Shown piece after piece: positions 8,801-20,700 of a stretch of 48,713 nucleotides of DNA. The DNA lies in contig JH152716.1 in NCBI GenBank assembly GCA_000226015.1, positions 33,180 to 81,892 on the forward strand, in the 5' to 3' direction. The stretch comes from Mnemiopsis leidyi. Its lineage: Eukaryota > Ctenophora > Tentaculata > Lobata > Bolinopsidae. The notes beneath the pieces are model-generated. The model had not been told where the DNA came from. It did no database searches and worked only from the letters and a program-made list of their open reading frames with translations. Both the position numbers and the translations under genes were made by a program. The first letter of the stretch is position 1, and the number at the start of each line of letters is the position of its first letter.

Positions 8801-10583
8801 AAATTCTCTTAGATATCAAGGAGAGCTGTATCGTTCGAGAAAAATCGTGAAGTGAAGACAATTCTGTAGGGGATTGCTTTAAGTTTACCTCCATGGCGAT
8901 TGCAGTTATTGTTGGCTGAAAGTGCCGCGACTCAACGTCACACCGTCATGCCATTGTGTAAAATACACAGTTGATTGAGTTCTTTTGTCAGTGCAGGATT
9001 TTACCGCGAGACACAAAATAGGTTTTTATCTTGGGTAAAGAGATCGTCAAACATGCCCGTTAGAATGTGCCCGTAAAAAGGTGCCCGTTAAAATGTGTCT
9101 CTTAATATCAATTGTCGAAAGTGCTTGATTAAAAGTCTGATGGTTATTAAAAATACGCCTTGTCGATCCACATATAAGATTTTATCGCAGTTGATTGGCG
9201 AACTTTCCCGACTGTCCTAGCGAAACTTTTCGTCCAATTTAAATAAAAATAAGCACAAATGTTCTTTTACCTAAGGTAAATTATCCCTAAAACTTTCAAG
9301 CAAAATAGACAATTAGAGGCGAACAATTTAAATGATATACGGTAGGAAGTCTCTTTGGCCAGCCTGTATTCACTACAACATCACCCTCTCCCAGGTGGAC
9401 AAGAAAGGAGTAGGTTGCAGTGTACACGACATCGCTATCAATCCCAACTATGTGAAGATCCTCAAGTCGGAGCCTGCCTTCATGAACTTCTTCCTTCAAG
9501 TCGTTTTCGAGGGTCTCACTGCTAAGTTCAGTGTAAGTAGTGACATTATCACGGCAAAAAACTGTTTAATGGTTTAGACAGCAATTTTAGTGGATGTTGA
9601 TTTTGCTTGGATTGTCTCTTTGTATCTTACTGAACGGGAAATAACTTTACAACTGATTACTTAGCCACTTGTGATTTTTCAAGTTGGTGCCTTAAATATT
9701 ACTGCTGTTTATTTGTCCGTGAAACATTTTGTTAACCCTTATCTGAATCTCGTTTTTCTTAGCAATTGTCTTACATCCTACATCTCCCAGATTGAATTAG
9801 AGTGGGACTGGGTTATACTCAAAAACCGGACACACGTGGGCCGAGTCAAACCGCACATGATCCGAACGTACAAGAAACCTGTAATACAAGAACTAGAGAA
9901 AACAGAGAGCAACAAGAGATCTGCTAAGAAGTCCAGTAAACCCACCCAGCCTGCCCCAAAACCCGACTATATTGTGTTACAGGTAGGCAGTTTTCTCTCT
10001 GTCTTGTAGCTGATTTATTATAGTTTGATACGATGTAACTGTGAACAACATAGGACGGTTTACAGGACCCGACAGGACCCATTGTGCGCCGGCATATTAA
10101 AATTTTGGCTAATACGTACACTTCTGATATACCGGCACGCAATTGGTCCAATGATTAATGTCCTATCTTGTTCACAGTTAGTTTCTGTGGATTGTCACTG
10201 TTTCATTAAATAATATTCAAAAGTTTTCAGCTATGATCGTCATAATGTCTCTTGTTTACATTCAGGAACCAATAGAGGGAACCCCCAACTACCTAATAAT
10301 AGAGGTCTGGCTACCTGGGATAGAATCTTCCTCCAAACTGACACTGGACGTTGGAGAGGACAGACTGACCCTCCATGCCCACCCAGCCAAGTACTTCCTG
10401 GACATTGAGTTACCGTACGACGTTGTCCCGCTGGAAAGCGGTGCGCAGTACGATACTGAAGCGCAGTTATTGACTGTAGCGCTGATGACGACCTGCGCAG
10501 TGGATCTCCCTGGCAAGCCTGATCGAGTTTTGTCCCTTGATCGAGAGAAGTTCTTGCAGGCATTGAGGGACAATGACAAATGA
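2125..10583 (+). CDS. PIH1D1: PIH1 domain-containing protein 1 (six coding exons)
   Basis: The spliced product has 323 residues from exons 2125-2244, 2503-2600, 2793-2898, 9395-9532, 9791-9982 and 10266-10583; all phases join. PIH1D1 is the adaptor subunit of the R2TP co-chaperone (RUVBL1/2, RPAP3), which brings HSP90 to PIKKs, RNA polymerase II and snoRNP clients through phosphorylated motifs. The N-terminal PIH domain is clear: FCVKT and GKVFLNIC (with the Lys residues of the phosphopeptide pocket), then IPMSIGE and PHAE. Exon 4 gives GCSVHDIAIN, exon 5 NRTHVGR, and exon 6 a CS-like domain that in the human protein contacts RPAP3. The co-linear match to PIH1D1 is much better than to PIH1D2. 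Human PIH1D1 is 290 residues; the extra length is mainly a Lys/Ser/Pro-rich linker in exon 5. The exon 3 donor (GAG|GTCTTT) is weak. Intron 3 is 6.5 kb and contains an antisense receptor gene. Confidence 0.93.
3020..3067. repeat. 24-bp tandem duplication
   Basis: Two copies of a 24-bp unit (AGCTAGCTAG... ending CCTCAATTCC) lie at 3020-3043 and 3044-3067 and differ at one base. Confidence 0.9.
3271..3404. repeat. 67-bp perfect tandem duplication
   Basis: The unit starting GCAACGTGTAATGACG and ending CTAACCCTTAT occurs twice with no difference (3271-3337 and 3338-3404). Identity inside otherwise diverged intronic DNA means a recent event, or an assembly artefact. Confidence 0.95.
3621..7255 (-). 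CDS. LDLa-containing relaxin-receptor-like GPCR (3' terminal exon)
   Basis: A single exon of about 1,211 codons encodes a Cys-rich ectodomain and a rhodopsin-type seven-span receptor. LDLa-like modules sit near residues 306-340 (CDGRYNCGDNSDE), 575-603 (CNLVDDCGNNMDE) and 605-640 (CNGKPDCQDYTDEC), with further Cys-rich modules before them. Span 1 is near residues 655-680; span 7 near 991-1012 carries LPINSVLNPVLYD, and span 6 carries CWIPF. The second span has HFGDLLTGAYLL, as in relaxin/LGR-type receptors with LDLa modules. The DRY motif is replaced by SISRATRL. A very long loop joins spans 4 and 5. The cytoplasmic tail of about 190 residues is Lys-, Glu- and Asn-rich. The frame opens with GTG and no signal peptide, but a CTTCAG acceptor ends at 7256, so this is an internal or terminal exon, not a whole gene. 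Ligand unknown. Confidence 0.88.
7425..7588. repeat. SINE copy 2, in the receptor's last intron
   Basis: The minus strand here aligns with the plus strand of 44668-44820. Shared blocks include CACCTGAACC, GGAGACCCTCCT/GGAGACCCTCCTCA, ATTTAACCCC and CGGTTTCCC. The tRNA-like head is missing. The copy explains the frame at 7368-7580, which looks Cys-containing but is repeat-derived. It lies in the intron 7256-7613 of the receptor gene. Confidence 0.75.
7614..7914 (-). CDS. SRCR domain exon of the same receptor gene
   Basis: This exon lies between an acceptor (TCTCCCAG, ends 7915) and a donor (CCAG|GTTTGT). It encodes most of a scavenger receptor Cys-rich domain: YGSVCP, LCRMLGY, FNFTCAEN, EHCTWDKKVAFDC and VIVC give six cysteines in the usual order. 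SRCR domains are extracellular ligand-binding modules. The exon begins in phase 0, matching the upstream exon at 8237-8325. It ends in phase 1 (G), matching the AT that opens the LDLa-GPCR exon at 7255 and giving DHLSVAVLPDYNN. Without splicing the frame stops at 7606. The joined reading is an inference from frame, strand and spacing; no transcript is available. The alternative is a separate SRCR gene ending at 7606. Confidence 0.72.
8237..8325 (-). CDS. Upstream SRCR exon (N-terminal strand of the domain)
   Basis: Between acceptor CAACATTACAG and a strong donor GGG|GTACGT lie 89 bases encoding GDVVFRLIDLEG and AGFVKAFSNKG. This fits the start of an SRCR domain (a VRLV-like strand). Joined to 7914 it reads NKGYGSVCP, the expected transition. 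Its acceptor sits about 11 bp from the minisatellite at 8337-8645. Confidence 0.65.
8337..8645. repeat. 10-bp minisatellite of splice-signal-like units
   Basis: About 31 degenerate copies of a 10-bp unit (consensus TGTAAGTCAG) fill the interval. On the plus strand about 19 copies contain GTAAGT, the ideal 5' splice-site hexamer. On the minus strand many copies read CTGACTTAC, which contains the branch-point-like CTGAC. The array lies in PIH1D1 intron 3 and directly upstream of the 8325 acceptor of the antisense gene. Confidence 0.95.
8770..8812 (-). CDS. Possible further 5' exon of the receptor gene
   Basis: The minus strand encodes ADAVFFDVY followed by a donor ATG|GTGAAG at 8769. Phase 1 fits the next exon (giving YAGDVVFRLID). 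The acceptor side (about CTAAG at 8813) is weak and no signal peptide was found upstream, so the 5' end of the gene is unresolved. Confidence 0.3.
8813..9394 (+). other. End of PIH1D1 intron 3, no gene seen
   Basis: This intronic sequence should hold the receptor gene's promoter and first exon if that gene is wholly nested. A short repeat of GTGCCCGT(T/A)A motifs occurs at about 9055-9090. I found no convincing signal-peptide exon. The stretch ends with the CACCCTCTCCCAG acceptor of PIH1D1 exon 4. Confidence 0.45.
9395..10583 (+). CDS. PIH1D1: PIH1D1 exons 4-6 (end of PIH domain and CS-like domain)
   Basis: Exon 4 (9395-9532, donor AGT|GTAAGT), exon 5 (9791-9982, acceptor CATCTCCCAG, donor CAG|GTAGGC) and exon 6 (10266-10583, stop TGA) complete residues 109-323. 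Exon 6 carries YLIIEVWLPG and LTLDVGEDRLTL, the CS-like beta strands, and ends shortly after LTVALMT. Confidence 0.92.
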
Positions 10584-13030
10584 TGGAATTTGTTTTGTGT
10601 TGATGATTATTCAGAGTGTTGCATTTTGTAGCCCCGATTTCGGTTTGTGTTCTTGAGGGCATCCACAAGAAAAAGTAATTGTAAATAGATATGTTCAGTT
10701 ATTATTAATTTATTTGTTTAAGTAAGCTTATCGCTCTGTCTCAAAAACCCAAATCGTATTTTCCGACGTTCTCCGACTTCCCGAACATCGACGAAATAAC
10801 CCTGCTCTGTCCTCTGATCAATGTTTGTTCTTGGAGTGCGCTATGACATTTCTGTGACAAGCCGTTTTATTTGGCGCGTTTTACCAGACGCGCGACGTAA
10901 CGTACGTACGTTACGTTGTTTATGCAACGAAATCTGTAAAACATTTTAGCATCATTACAATTAATATCTAAAATTTTTTGCTGAACCAGTATAACCTGTA
11001 AGAAATTTTCTTAAAATTCGTATCCTACGTCGGAGGGAACTTTAATGCTCGATCGAATTTTGTCGAAGGGAGCATTTTGTTCTTGAAATTATTGAATAAG
11101 AACGAAAATTGGAATCCCTTATCATTATAAACCAGCATTCTGCCAAGTCCTATTAACCAGCACACTCAAGTATATCTTTTGGTATGCAGGAGACGAATTA
11201 ACCTTCAAAATTTAGTTCCGAAAAATTGGTCCCTTCACCTTTAAAGGTTTTTAAAGAATTAAAGCTGATGAATTTCCCGAATTCTAGCCATGGATCAGGC
11301 ATAAGCTTAGTATCATTGATGCATATATGGATGTGACTTGTCGTGCTCAATAGACGTAAAATGAAATTCTTGTCTGACTTCGTCCGACCCTCATTCGAAG
11401 CGAATAAAATGACAGGAGGGTGCGCGCTGCCGTACAATCAACAATGAAATTCCGTTGCAATTGACGTGACATCGCGACAAGTGCACTATCCAGGACAAAA
11501 TTAACCGCGCGTGCAGTATCATGCATGCGTGCGCGGCTTAAAAAAAGGTTGTCGCTGAGGCACTTTCATCACCATATAGTCATTCGCGCAGGTCGTTAAT
11601 TTTACTTTAAAGCTATCTATGGTCTTACAGTGTTTCAAACCGGTCGCTAATCAGTTGATTTTAACAAAAATTGACTATAATGAAGCCAAAAATTCCCGCA
11701 ATAAGACACGTGAATTTCAGATATGAAAATAGACGACATTTTCCGTGGTCTAAAGTAAACGAACCCGACAGTCTGCAATGAAATATCACAACTCCACATC
11801 AGACTAAAATGACAAGCTAACAAACTGTATACCAGAATCATCCTGACATGAAACTGTCAAATATGAAACGTCAATCTGTTCAAGACAGTTCCGTCCTCCT
11901 TGGTCTGCTTTGTGCGTCCTCTCGACCGGTAAAGTTTACAATATGTTCGCCTCACGAGATTATTGTGAGAGAGTAATTCCTCGCACTAGGGGACTTGACA
12001 GCTATCTTCTTTCTGACATGTCGTCTTATTGCCACGTCAGATCGGGAATTCTACCTATTCCATAAAACTTCTGGTTTATTTGTAGCCTATGTTGTAATGA
12101 TGGTATTTGGTAGCGAGGTGGGAGGGGACTGGTTGTTTACAATGTAGACAAGTATTTATTGACAATAAAAAACGATGAATGAGCGATAACAAGTGGGTTT
12201 TGTAGAAAGTAATAATTTACTCAACAACAAAGTTTTAGTAGGAAACCCCCTGTAAATTGTTCTATGTAAATCTTCGGTTTTTTGGTTACCAACCTCCACT
12301 GAACTTGCAAAATCTCTAGTAGAATTCCTACTTTAGGTGGTAGGTCTGAAGTGACCCAACTGTATGAATTACAAATTGCCATATGAATTGGAGAATCGTT
12401 CTGTTCCATTATAAAGTTGCTATCAAAAATAATCATCTAATCAAATAAATAAATAGCTTCCATCAAACTTAATAATTTCATACAATCACAATCGCTTTCC
12501 TTTTCACAAATAGCATTTTGGTGAACACCTAAACATAAAAAACGAAAAAAAATAACGTAGAAAACCAACCACAGATATCAAGGCGTCCCCACCTACGCGA
12601 AGAATGCGCAGTTATGTGCACCTCGAATTCTTGAATATGCTGGAACAACATAAATACCACAAACTCACAGAGAAAGTAATCTGGCTTGTTCGAATATAAA
12701 TTAACTCCTTTGAATAAAGTGGGAAGGGTAAGTGTCGGATCCTCAGAAATCTCCTGGGCTTTAAACGAAAACGGAAAATGAGAAGTAGAAAAAGTTCAAG
12801 TATTAAGAATTAAAAACACTTAAGAGTTCAACACATCAGTGTATTTGTTCCTAGAGTTTAGATCGATTAAATCAATCTCATAAATATGTCTTTACAGGAT
12901 AATCTAGTCCCTAAATCAGACGCAATGTTCGCTGCTGTGATTGCAACAGTCTATAACTCAATACACCACAAAAAGTAGATGTAGCTCTACAAGTTCAACA
13001 CCTTGTACCACTTCCGCCCAAACAACAAAT
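10584..13030. other. Convergent intergenic region PIH1D1 / PH-domain gene
   Basis: The two neighbouring genes point at each other here. I see no coding signal; frames at 11198-11437, 11647-11841 and 12221-12436 have no motif or splice support. A 22-bp perfect palindrome lies at 10895-10916. The 3' UTRs of both genes must fall in this interval. Confidence 0.55.
10895..10916. repeat. 22-bp perfect palindrome
   Basis: The sequence ACGTAACGTACGTACGTTAC plus GT reads the same on both strands, in a locally CpG-rich patch. Confidence 0.9.
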
Positions 13031-14753
13031 CTAGCTGGGACCAAGACTCTCAATCGTGTGGACCCACTCCTTCATATCCTCCTCAGAGTTAGCTTGGAGG
13101 TAGTGTTCTCTGTTGTCGTCTGTCCTTATTACGATCACGTTCTTTCCAAACGACCTGATCGAGGGTATTATCTCTTATAAATACGTTAATTTCAATTTGA
13201 TAATAAGTTGTTAAGCATGTCTTTATTGAGCAGTCGTGAAAGCTTTCTTGACGTTTAACGCACATCTCCGATCAGAGGGTTATAGGATAAGTTTTATCAA
13301 AAGCCAAATATACCTTAAAGATAACTAATCTTACAAAGCCACATGCCAGATATTACATTTACTAAACACTGTCACTCTGAAATGGGCCATTTCTCGTGAG
13401 AAGGAGTCACAAGAATATTTTATCTCTCAGAAAAACGAACGCCGTCGCTATTTATCATGCTGACAGAAAGCTCTGCTTGGCACGCCGTTAAGAAGCTTCA
13501 CAGCTGGCCATGTATTTGATAACACGTGGTGTAGAACTATGAGAAAAAAGTAACTTTAACTCACTTTTTACTGTCGATCTGAATGTCTATTATCGAGTTT
13601 ATTGGGATTAATGACTCGACCTGAAAGGGTAAAAATTTAGTAAAGATTACTCATGACTCGAGAAAAGGTGTCTGATAAAGAAACAAATAATTGATTTATA
13701 TTACACACAATGTAGATGAAAATGCCACCTGTATACATTGTACAATGTACATACTAAGAATGTGATAAAAGGACAGAAGGTACATACGGTACACACCCTA
13801 GTGCCCCCAAAACCTCACCTCCCAGCGCTACGACAACTTTAAACTCTCACCGCACATCCTGATACCCCACAACGACGACAATCCCTCGTCACCCAAACTG
13901 CAAACCCTCAACAGAGAGACAGATCCCTCAACACCACTTGAGATAACACTCAGTAATCAGTTTAGCGGTACAATCCAGATTTAAAGTGCCACCTAGTCAT
14001 TGCACCGCTTCTTACTTGACTACTTCCGGGCTTTGTGGCTGCTGCATGTGTAATGTATACACTACATTAACGTGTATATCAGCCGCTGTGTATACAAACA
14101 CAATCTATACACTCACGCCCATACATCTAACTTCAACAACAGATTGCTGGTGATGTGTTACGTGTTTTATAATCGGAATGTCAACGAAGCGTTTTATTCG
14201 CCCCAGAACGAATTTGTAGGGTTTCAGAGCCCGACTGAGAGAGCGTGTAGAAAGTTCTAGATTGTACAAGTCCTGGGTCAGCGAGAACATTTCAATTTGT
14301 AAAGTGCTTAGTAGAGAATACAGATACTTTTACACACAGACCAACCTAACATACAGACAGAAACATACACATACAGAATGTAATAACACATAAATAGATA
14401 ACAGACAATTGACAAAGACACCGACACTCATACACAAAAACACACATACACATGCAAACACCTAAACAAGTGACACACGGCCTACACATCTGAGTATCTA
14501 AGTATATAATAACCCTACTTCCACCGACACATGAACACTTATCACGCTTCAGCGACTCCCTAACTTTAAAAACGGCGCGGAATATACAGTGTACCTACCG
14601 TCTCTACTTTGAAGATAGAGAGATTGGTGTTGTCCAGCACGGCTAGCCGCCGTTTCCATGGTCTGATGGACTTTCTTCGGGATATGCTCTGAGAACTGCG
14701 GTTCAGGAAACCGTATTTATGGGCGGCGTTTGTGGAGACTTCAGGGATACTGG
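13031..14753 (-). CDS. C-terminal PH-domain exons (last three exons)
   Basis: Exon 14753-14599 (acceptor TCCCCTCTAG) encodes [11 protein letters not shown] and [17 protein letters not shown], the first PH strands. Exon 13620-13565 (acceptor TACCCTTTCAG, donor AA|GTGAGT) supplies [14 protein letters not shown]. Exon 13154-13031 gives [16 protein letters not shown] and the C-terminal helix [13 protein letters not shown], followed directly by the stop. The tiny middle exon was found because it restores the phase and the missing strands, which strongly supports the model. The PH domain is about 100 residues and ends the protein. Confidence 0.85.
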
Positions 14754-17700
14754 CTAGAGGGGAGGAGGATTGACATCGGGATGGGGGTCCTGAGAAAGTA
14801 GGGGTTGAGAGAAGAAGTTATCAGTTTTGATAATATGAACAAAATGAAGAACTTTATAAGTTTATAGGCCATAAAAAATATTCCATTATCCCCTGGGTTG
14901 TGTCTTGAAAGTGATGTGGGGCGTTTTGCAATTTGCATGGATATGCTATGATCAATGATATATTCTCAAGAATTACATTAAGGCATTTGAATATTGACAG
15001 GATGCTGACAGAAAAATACTATGTTAAAAATTTATGTTTTAAAAAACGTCGGTAATAACATTGGCGAAACATCATCGAAATGAATGCAGAACATTATACG
15101 ATTATACTCTAGCATGCATATCATTAGGTATGTAATGCAAACATTGAAAGTACGGATGTAAATTGTAATAACATAAACTAGCATATTCTTAACAACTGTA
15201 CGACTGAGCACTACATTTAATGAACTGAGAATTATGTTCAACAGACCGTCTAATTTACGAAACTGTTTGGTTGATAATACTCAATATTTATCAACAAAGA
15301 TTCTATAAATGTAGGTAATTTAAAAGAACTCCCCATTGAGGCAATGAGACAAATCAAATGGTTGAACAAAAATCGAGAATTAAAATATCTTTATGATTTC
15401 AAATTTAATAAATTTAAAACATCAACGTTTTCTTGAAATGAAAAAACAGAGACTTAATTTTTGATCTCGATTTTGCAAATTTGAATATCTTGACTTCCTA
15501 AAAGCTGCAGGGGCATATAGTAGCCATGGGAGGATCCATTGGATCCCATTGGATCCCAGGATCCCCCTTTTGATATGAAAATCAAGCAAAAATTTTAAGG
15601 CTAAGAATAACAATGTTTTTATCAAGAGAAAGCGGTGACTGGCACCTCCTATCTAACCATTTCTTCATGTTGTAAAATTGCCTCCAGGGGTCAAAATGTC
15701 CTAAAAAATGCTCGGTCGGCTAGCGCCCCAAGACCATGCTGTAACCCGCTCACATCAGCAGCTCGCTTCGCTCGCCAATGTGGCACCCTCTCCCAGAAAT
15801 CCTAGCTACGCCCCTAAAAAGCTGATAGAACAGAAACGAAGGAACAAAGAAACAAGACTCACCCTTATGAAGATACTTCTTGAGCTTATCGAAGGTGACG
15901 TCCTTGTGCGACAACGTGGTACTGAGGTTGAAGTTCTGAGCTTGAAGAGACCGGTTAAGAGCTTGTAGCCGAGACAACTGCTCTGATAGGTCCTCTATCT
16001 TAGCGTCTAGACCTGGACAGAACGTTCATTGCTTTATTAGAACGAAGAATTATTGGTATTTGGTTGTTCCCGGGTGGTGACAATTCGAACTTTACCTGGT
16101 AAAAAGCAGGTTTAAAATTGCACCCAACTGAGTTTCTTAGTTTAAAACATATTTCTCACGCAAATATTGTAACAGTCTTCAAATTTGTTTGCCAAGTGGA
16201 ATTAAACATCGTCAAACGTCGGACTATCTATAAGACATCAAAATCGATATATTTTGTGTATATGTTCAGCTGAGATAGTTAATCCATCTTTTTTTGATTA
16301 ACCAACAAGACAGGTCCTGGTCATTGACATACATATTGGATCTAAAAATAGCGAAAAGAATTCTCTACTTATCAGATGAAGGTAAGCCACCAACTATGTG
16401 AGTGATGGCCCACTAACGATAACACAAACACAAACACTACCTGATATGGAGGACACCAGATCATCATTCTCACTGTGCAGCTGTTCTATCTGTAAACAAA
16501 AGTGCGTTAGTCTGCTGATCTGACGGGAATTACCACCAAGGTACACAGAGATAAGTGGTTGCATGTAACGGTCCGTAATCAAATCGGAGACAAAAGAGCG
16601 GGAAAGCCGCTCGGTGTCGTGCCCGTGTGGACAGTGCTGGATTTTTTTTGGTTCTCGTCTACATGTAATGCATGAGTATATGATACACTCTTGACTCTAG
16701 TTGTACTTGTTTTCGTCTACATGTAATACATGGGTATATGCTACACTCTTGACTCTAGTTGTACTTGTTTTCGTCTACATGTAATACATGAGTATATGAT
16801 ACACTCTTGACTCTAGTTGTACTTGTTTTCGTCTACATGTAATACATGAGTATATGATACACTCTTGACTCTAGTTGTACTTGTGATGACAGACTAACTA
16901 TGTGAGATGGTGTTGGTATTGTTGGTTTGCCAGCAATGGTCAAAGTCATCACATTCCTAATGAATGAGTCATGAAAAGGAAATCACGGCGGAAAAATAGG
17001 TAAAACCAGACAGAAACTTAACTAGTTAGTTAATTGAATGTGAAAGTAAAATTGAAGATGAAAGTGAACTTCAAATAATCACCTCTTCGTTCTTATCCTG
17101 CATCTCGGTCCGCAGAACCGCCAGGTCACTGATAGCCTCCTCCGCACAAACATCCCGGACAATCTGACGCAGTGAGATACTGTCCGTCTTGTCAGTGTGT
17201 CTGGTCTTGTCTACTCGCTTTGCGAACAGTCGGGCTGAACTCGTTGTTTTCTTCAGTCTGGAACGAGAGAGTATTTTAGCTGGGTATTGAGAATGTGAGT
17301 TGGTTGCACTAGTTTGGCATGGGTCGATCTTCTCTATACGATAAATTAACTTATGACATTTATTAAACTACGTGTTGTAAGATTGAGGATAGAGAAACGT
17401 GGCCAGGCATTTGTATGAGACTGAGAGAGTGAGAGAGTGTGGTACGGGACTGAGAGAGTGAGGTGAGAAAAGACAGAAACTGTACGTGAAATACAACTAA
17501 GATTTTAGCTGGCGCCAGAAAAGTCTTGGAAATGAGGAAGTCCTATCTTCATTACGAAATATCAAACCAATAAAACGTGCCAAATGAAAATGACGAACGG
17601 AGAAATCACCATATACAGTTTGAGTGAAGTATTAGTCGAGATGAAACCTGTTGTATATTGATGTCGACAGTGACACTCTGTACATTACCACAGACTAATC

Positions 17701-20700
17701 ACCGGCAACAACTAAATCACCCTGTCGACATTCCGCTTAGCTAAAGTGACAACGCGCGTCCTACAAAAACACGGGTTGTATAGCGACCTGTCCAGTTACA
17801 ACTATGGATTGAAGTTCGGATCTTCTTGGCGTATGACGATGCTGATTGGTTAGTTTTTCCCGCTAAAATTATGTCATCCCTCTCATATGACGAATAAGTT
17901 TAAACAATCTGACTGGTACTCAAAGAATCACATATACCAAAGGGCAGAAAAGCACTGTTCGAATATATTCGGAGGTTGGTTTTACGCAGCAATCATAAAC
18001 CTTACCAGCAATAGTCAATACAGCAATAAAGCAAATGTATGACGGATAATTCAAAGAAGAGCATAAATTCATTAAGCAATATGAGCAGTTAATCCGAACT
18101 TTCCCAGACTCAAGATCAACACTATCCAGGTATTTCTCTTGAGTTAACTATTTCCAGTAGCTTACCACAATATATTTATTGCTTTTTCTTATACCTATTT
18201 TTTGGCAATAGGTTCTATTGTACCGTTTACCGTTGAGGTGTATACAGTATAAGCTTTATTGTTGTACTTCTCGATTGTAATATGGTGTGTCGGTAGACAG
18301 TAGGTACAACATTCAGAATTTATAAAAACATGAAAAACCACCAATCTTGAACAAAATAATAATAATGTATCGATTGTCAGTTTATTCTGATAAGATGTCG
18401 CCCATATTGTTTCGGCAATAATAAGTATCCATGATGACAGAAAGAAGATAAGATAGAGCAACACCTTGATAATTATAATCTCCTGGGATTTGAGTCGTTA
18501 GAGGAACTTTTATCACCGGACAGATTGGCTATGTGTCATTATCGTTACAGTTTGCTAGACTTACAGTTTACTAGACTTTGAGGGAAGTTTACAGTCCGCT
18601 AATTTCCCTCAGTAAATGTGGTGGTTTCTAACAGTGATAACTAGCATCTTCATTGAGAGTACGAACATACTAAAGCACGCGCGAAAAGTGTAAATCCTTA
18701 TACTATATAAGAGTATTTTTTCCACCCAGCCGGCCGCGAAGCGGCCTAACAAGGCATAAGGTGGTTAGGAATCGGGAGATTTGGTAGTATAGTGGGGTTA
18801 GCAGGATGGTGGTCCGTCGTCGTGGTCGTCGTGTCCCGCTCCTTTATCAAAACAGCGATTGCGCAGGGTTAGAAATTGTTTTTAATTCAATGCGCCGCGC
18901 ATCACTGTAGACTGATTAAATTTAATGAATGGGTTCGTGAGTGTTGGATTTGATTAATGATTGGTTTTGCAAATTGGGACATGGCAATCAAAGTGTTTGT
19001 CTGTATGATGTAACTGACAACAAAAANNNNNNNNNNNGTAATAGATGAAACTTACATGAAGTTATACAATACGTAACCAAAATCCAAATGCAACAGGATA
19101 TTAACTAGGTTTAAGATAATGAATGAATGTCAGATGGCAAAATTTCACTCGCATACCTACAACATATTGCAACACAGATCAAATCGTCGACAAAACGAAG
19201 CAATAGCAAATCGAACTAACAACCTAGCGCAAGAGTTTGAGCGCGCACAATTTTCATATTATAATGCACGTGCCATGTCAATTTTATAAACATGGTGCGC
19301 GTTATCAATGCATGGCTCATGCCTTATATAATCTCTCCGAGTGAGAGGCGAGTATGTAAAGTGTAGTATTATTCTTCAATCGTCATCAATCTGTAATAAG
19401 ATTTTAACAGCTACGACTGGGTGGAAATATATCGCCCGTCTGTCGGGAATAATGGGCGAAATTCTTGTTAATATTTAAAGATAGAAACCATTCAATTCAA
19501 TTTTGATATTTGTTGATCGGCTGATTCCAAAACACTCAATTTAACATGTGACCAGTGCGCGGCAAATAAATGCACGAACCAGGAACCTTTTTACTGGTAA
19601 AGATTAGAGCTCGGGGATGAGATAGGGTTAGGTTTGGGACATTTTCTACTTTTATTGGGTAAGTTTGACGTTAGATGAGGTTTTCGGAGTTGGGTCAGGT
19701 CACATGTCATGATGTTTATCGCTGTACACAGTGTACACACATTGACAAGTTTGAATTGCGTTTAATATCCATTTCATCGACCAGATACGCCAAATTTCAC
19801 GACAAAATACCTCGTGATAGATAAGAAACGAGCGGTAATTGATACTTCATGACATTTATATCGATTCCTTTTTATCTCAAGAATCTAAGCTGGCCAGTGC
19901 AAGACTGTAAAATGCACGAACCATCACACAATTCATTTTAGCTTTCATAGAAAAATGTTAAAAATATCGGAAAAGTTTTGATAAGATACAAATTTGAGCA
20001 GTGTAAACTTGCTGCGTCAACAACATGGAGACTTTAAACAGGAACTATTTACCGTGCAAATCTATCATTTAAACAATATCCACTTGGAGCTGCTGAGATG
20101 GCCAGTTTTAACGGGGCGTGGAGAGTGAAGCAGCAGCCGATCGATTTGGCTTGCGTTTCATTGAAACGATATTTTAAATGTCCTGTTGTGAGTGGTCGGA
20201 TGTTGTAAGCGTAGTAAGTGGTTGTTTTAGCTGATTGTATATACCAGATTACTTGTAAAGGTATTGGAAGCAGCCAGCAACTAATCTGGGCTGCGAATGT
20301 GCAAATTTTAAATGAAATTTTAAATGAATTTAAATGAATTTTAAATGAATTTTAACGCATTCTAGCAGTTAATGATAAACCCTCGAAATTTTGTGAAATG
20401 TGAGAGAGGGGGGTTCCCCCCATAAAAGAGGAACAGAAAATCAATAACAATACCTCTCCATGTGTTAACTAACTGTTAAGTCACTTGAACGAAAAGCTGA
20501 TCCAGTAACCCAAGCGACAAAAGCGACAATCTACAATATCACAAGAATTAATAATCAACAATAAACCACCGAAAAGTTTCGTTTCTAATTTCAGTAACTC
20601 TTCAATATCGTCACATAGGGGACGTTTTTTACTAAATATTTCAAATCATGTGCGTCAGCTGGCACACATGTATCAAACAATTTAATGTTTACAAAATGCT

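Noticed and set aside
13802..13983. 60-codon plus-strand open stretch beginning after CCCTAG
   Set aside because: It has no ATG, lies in the last-but-two intron of the PH-domain gene, and a stretch of this length is expected by chance.
14105..14290. Minus-strand frame considered as the missing middle piece of the PH domain
   Set aside because: It has no usable donor; the 56-bp exon at 13565-13620 fits in phase and borders and completes the domain instead.
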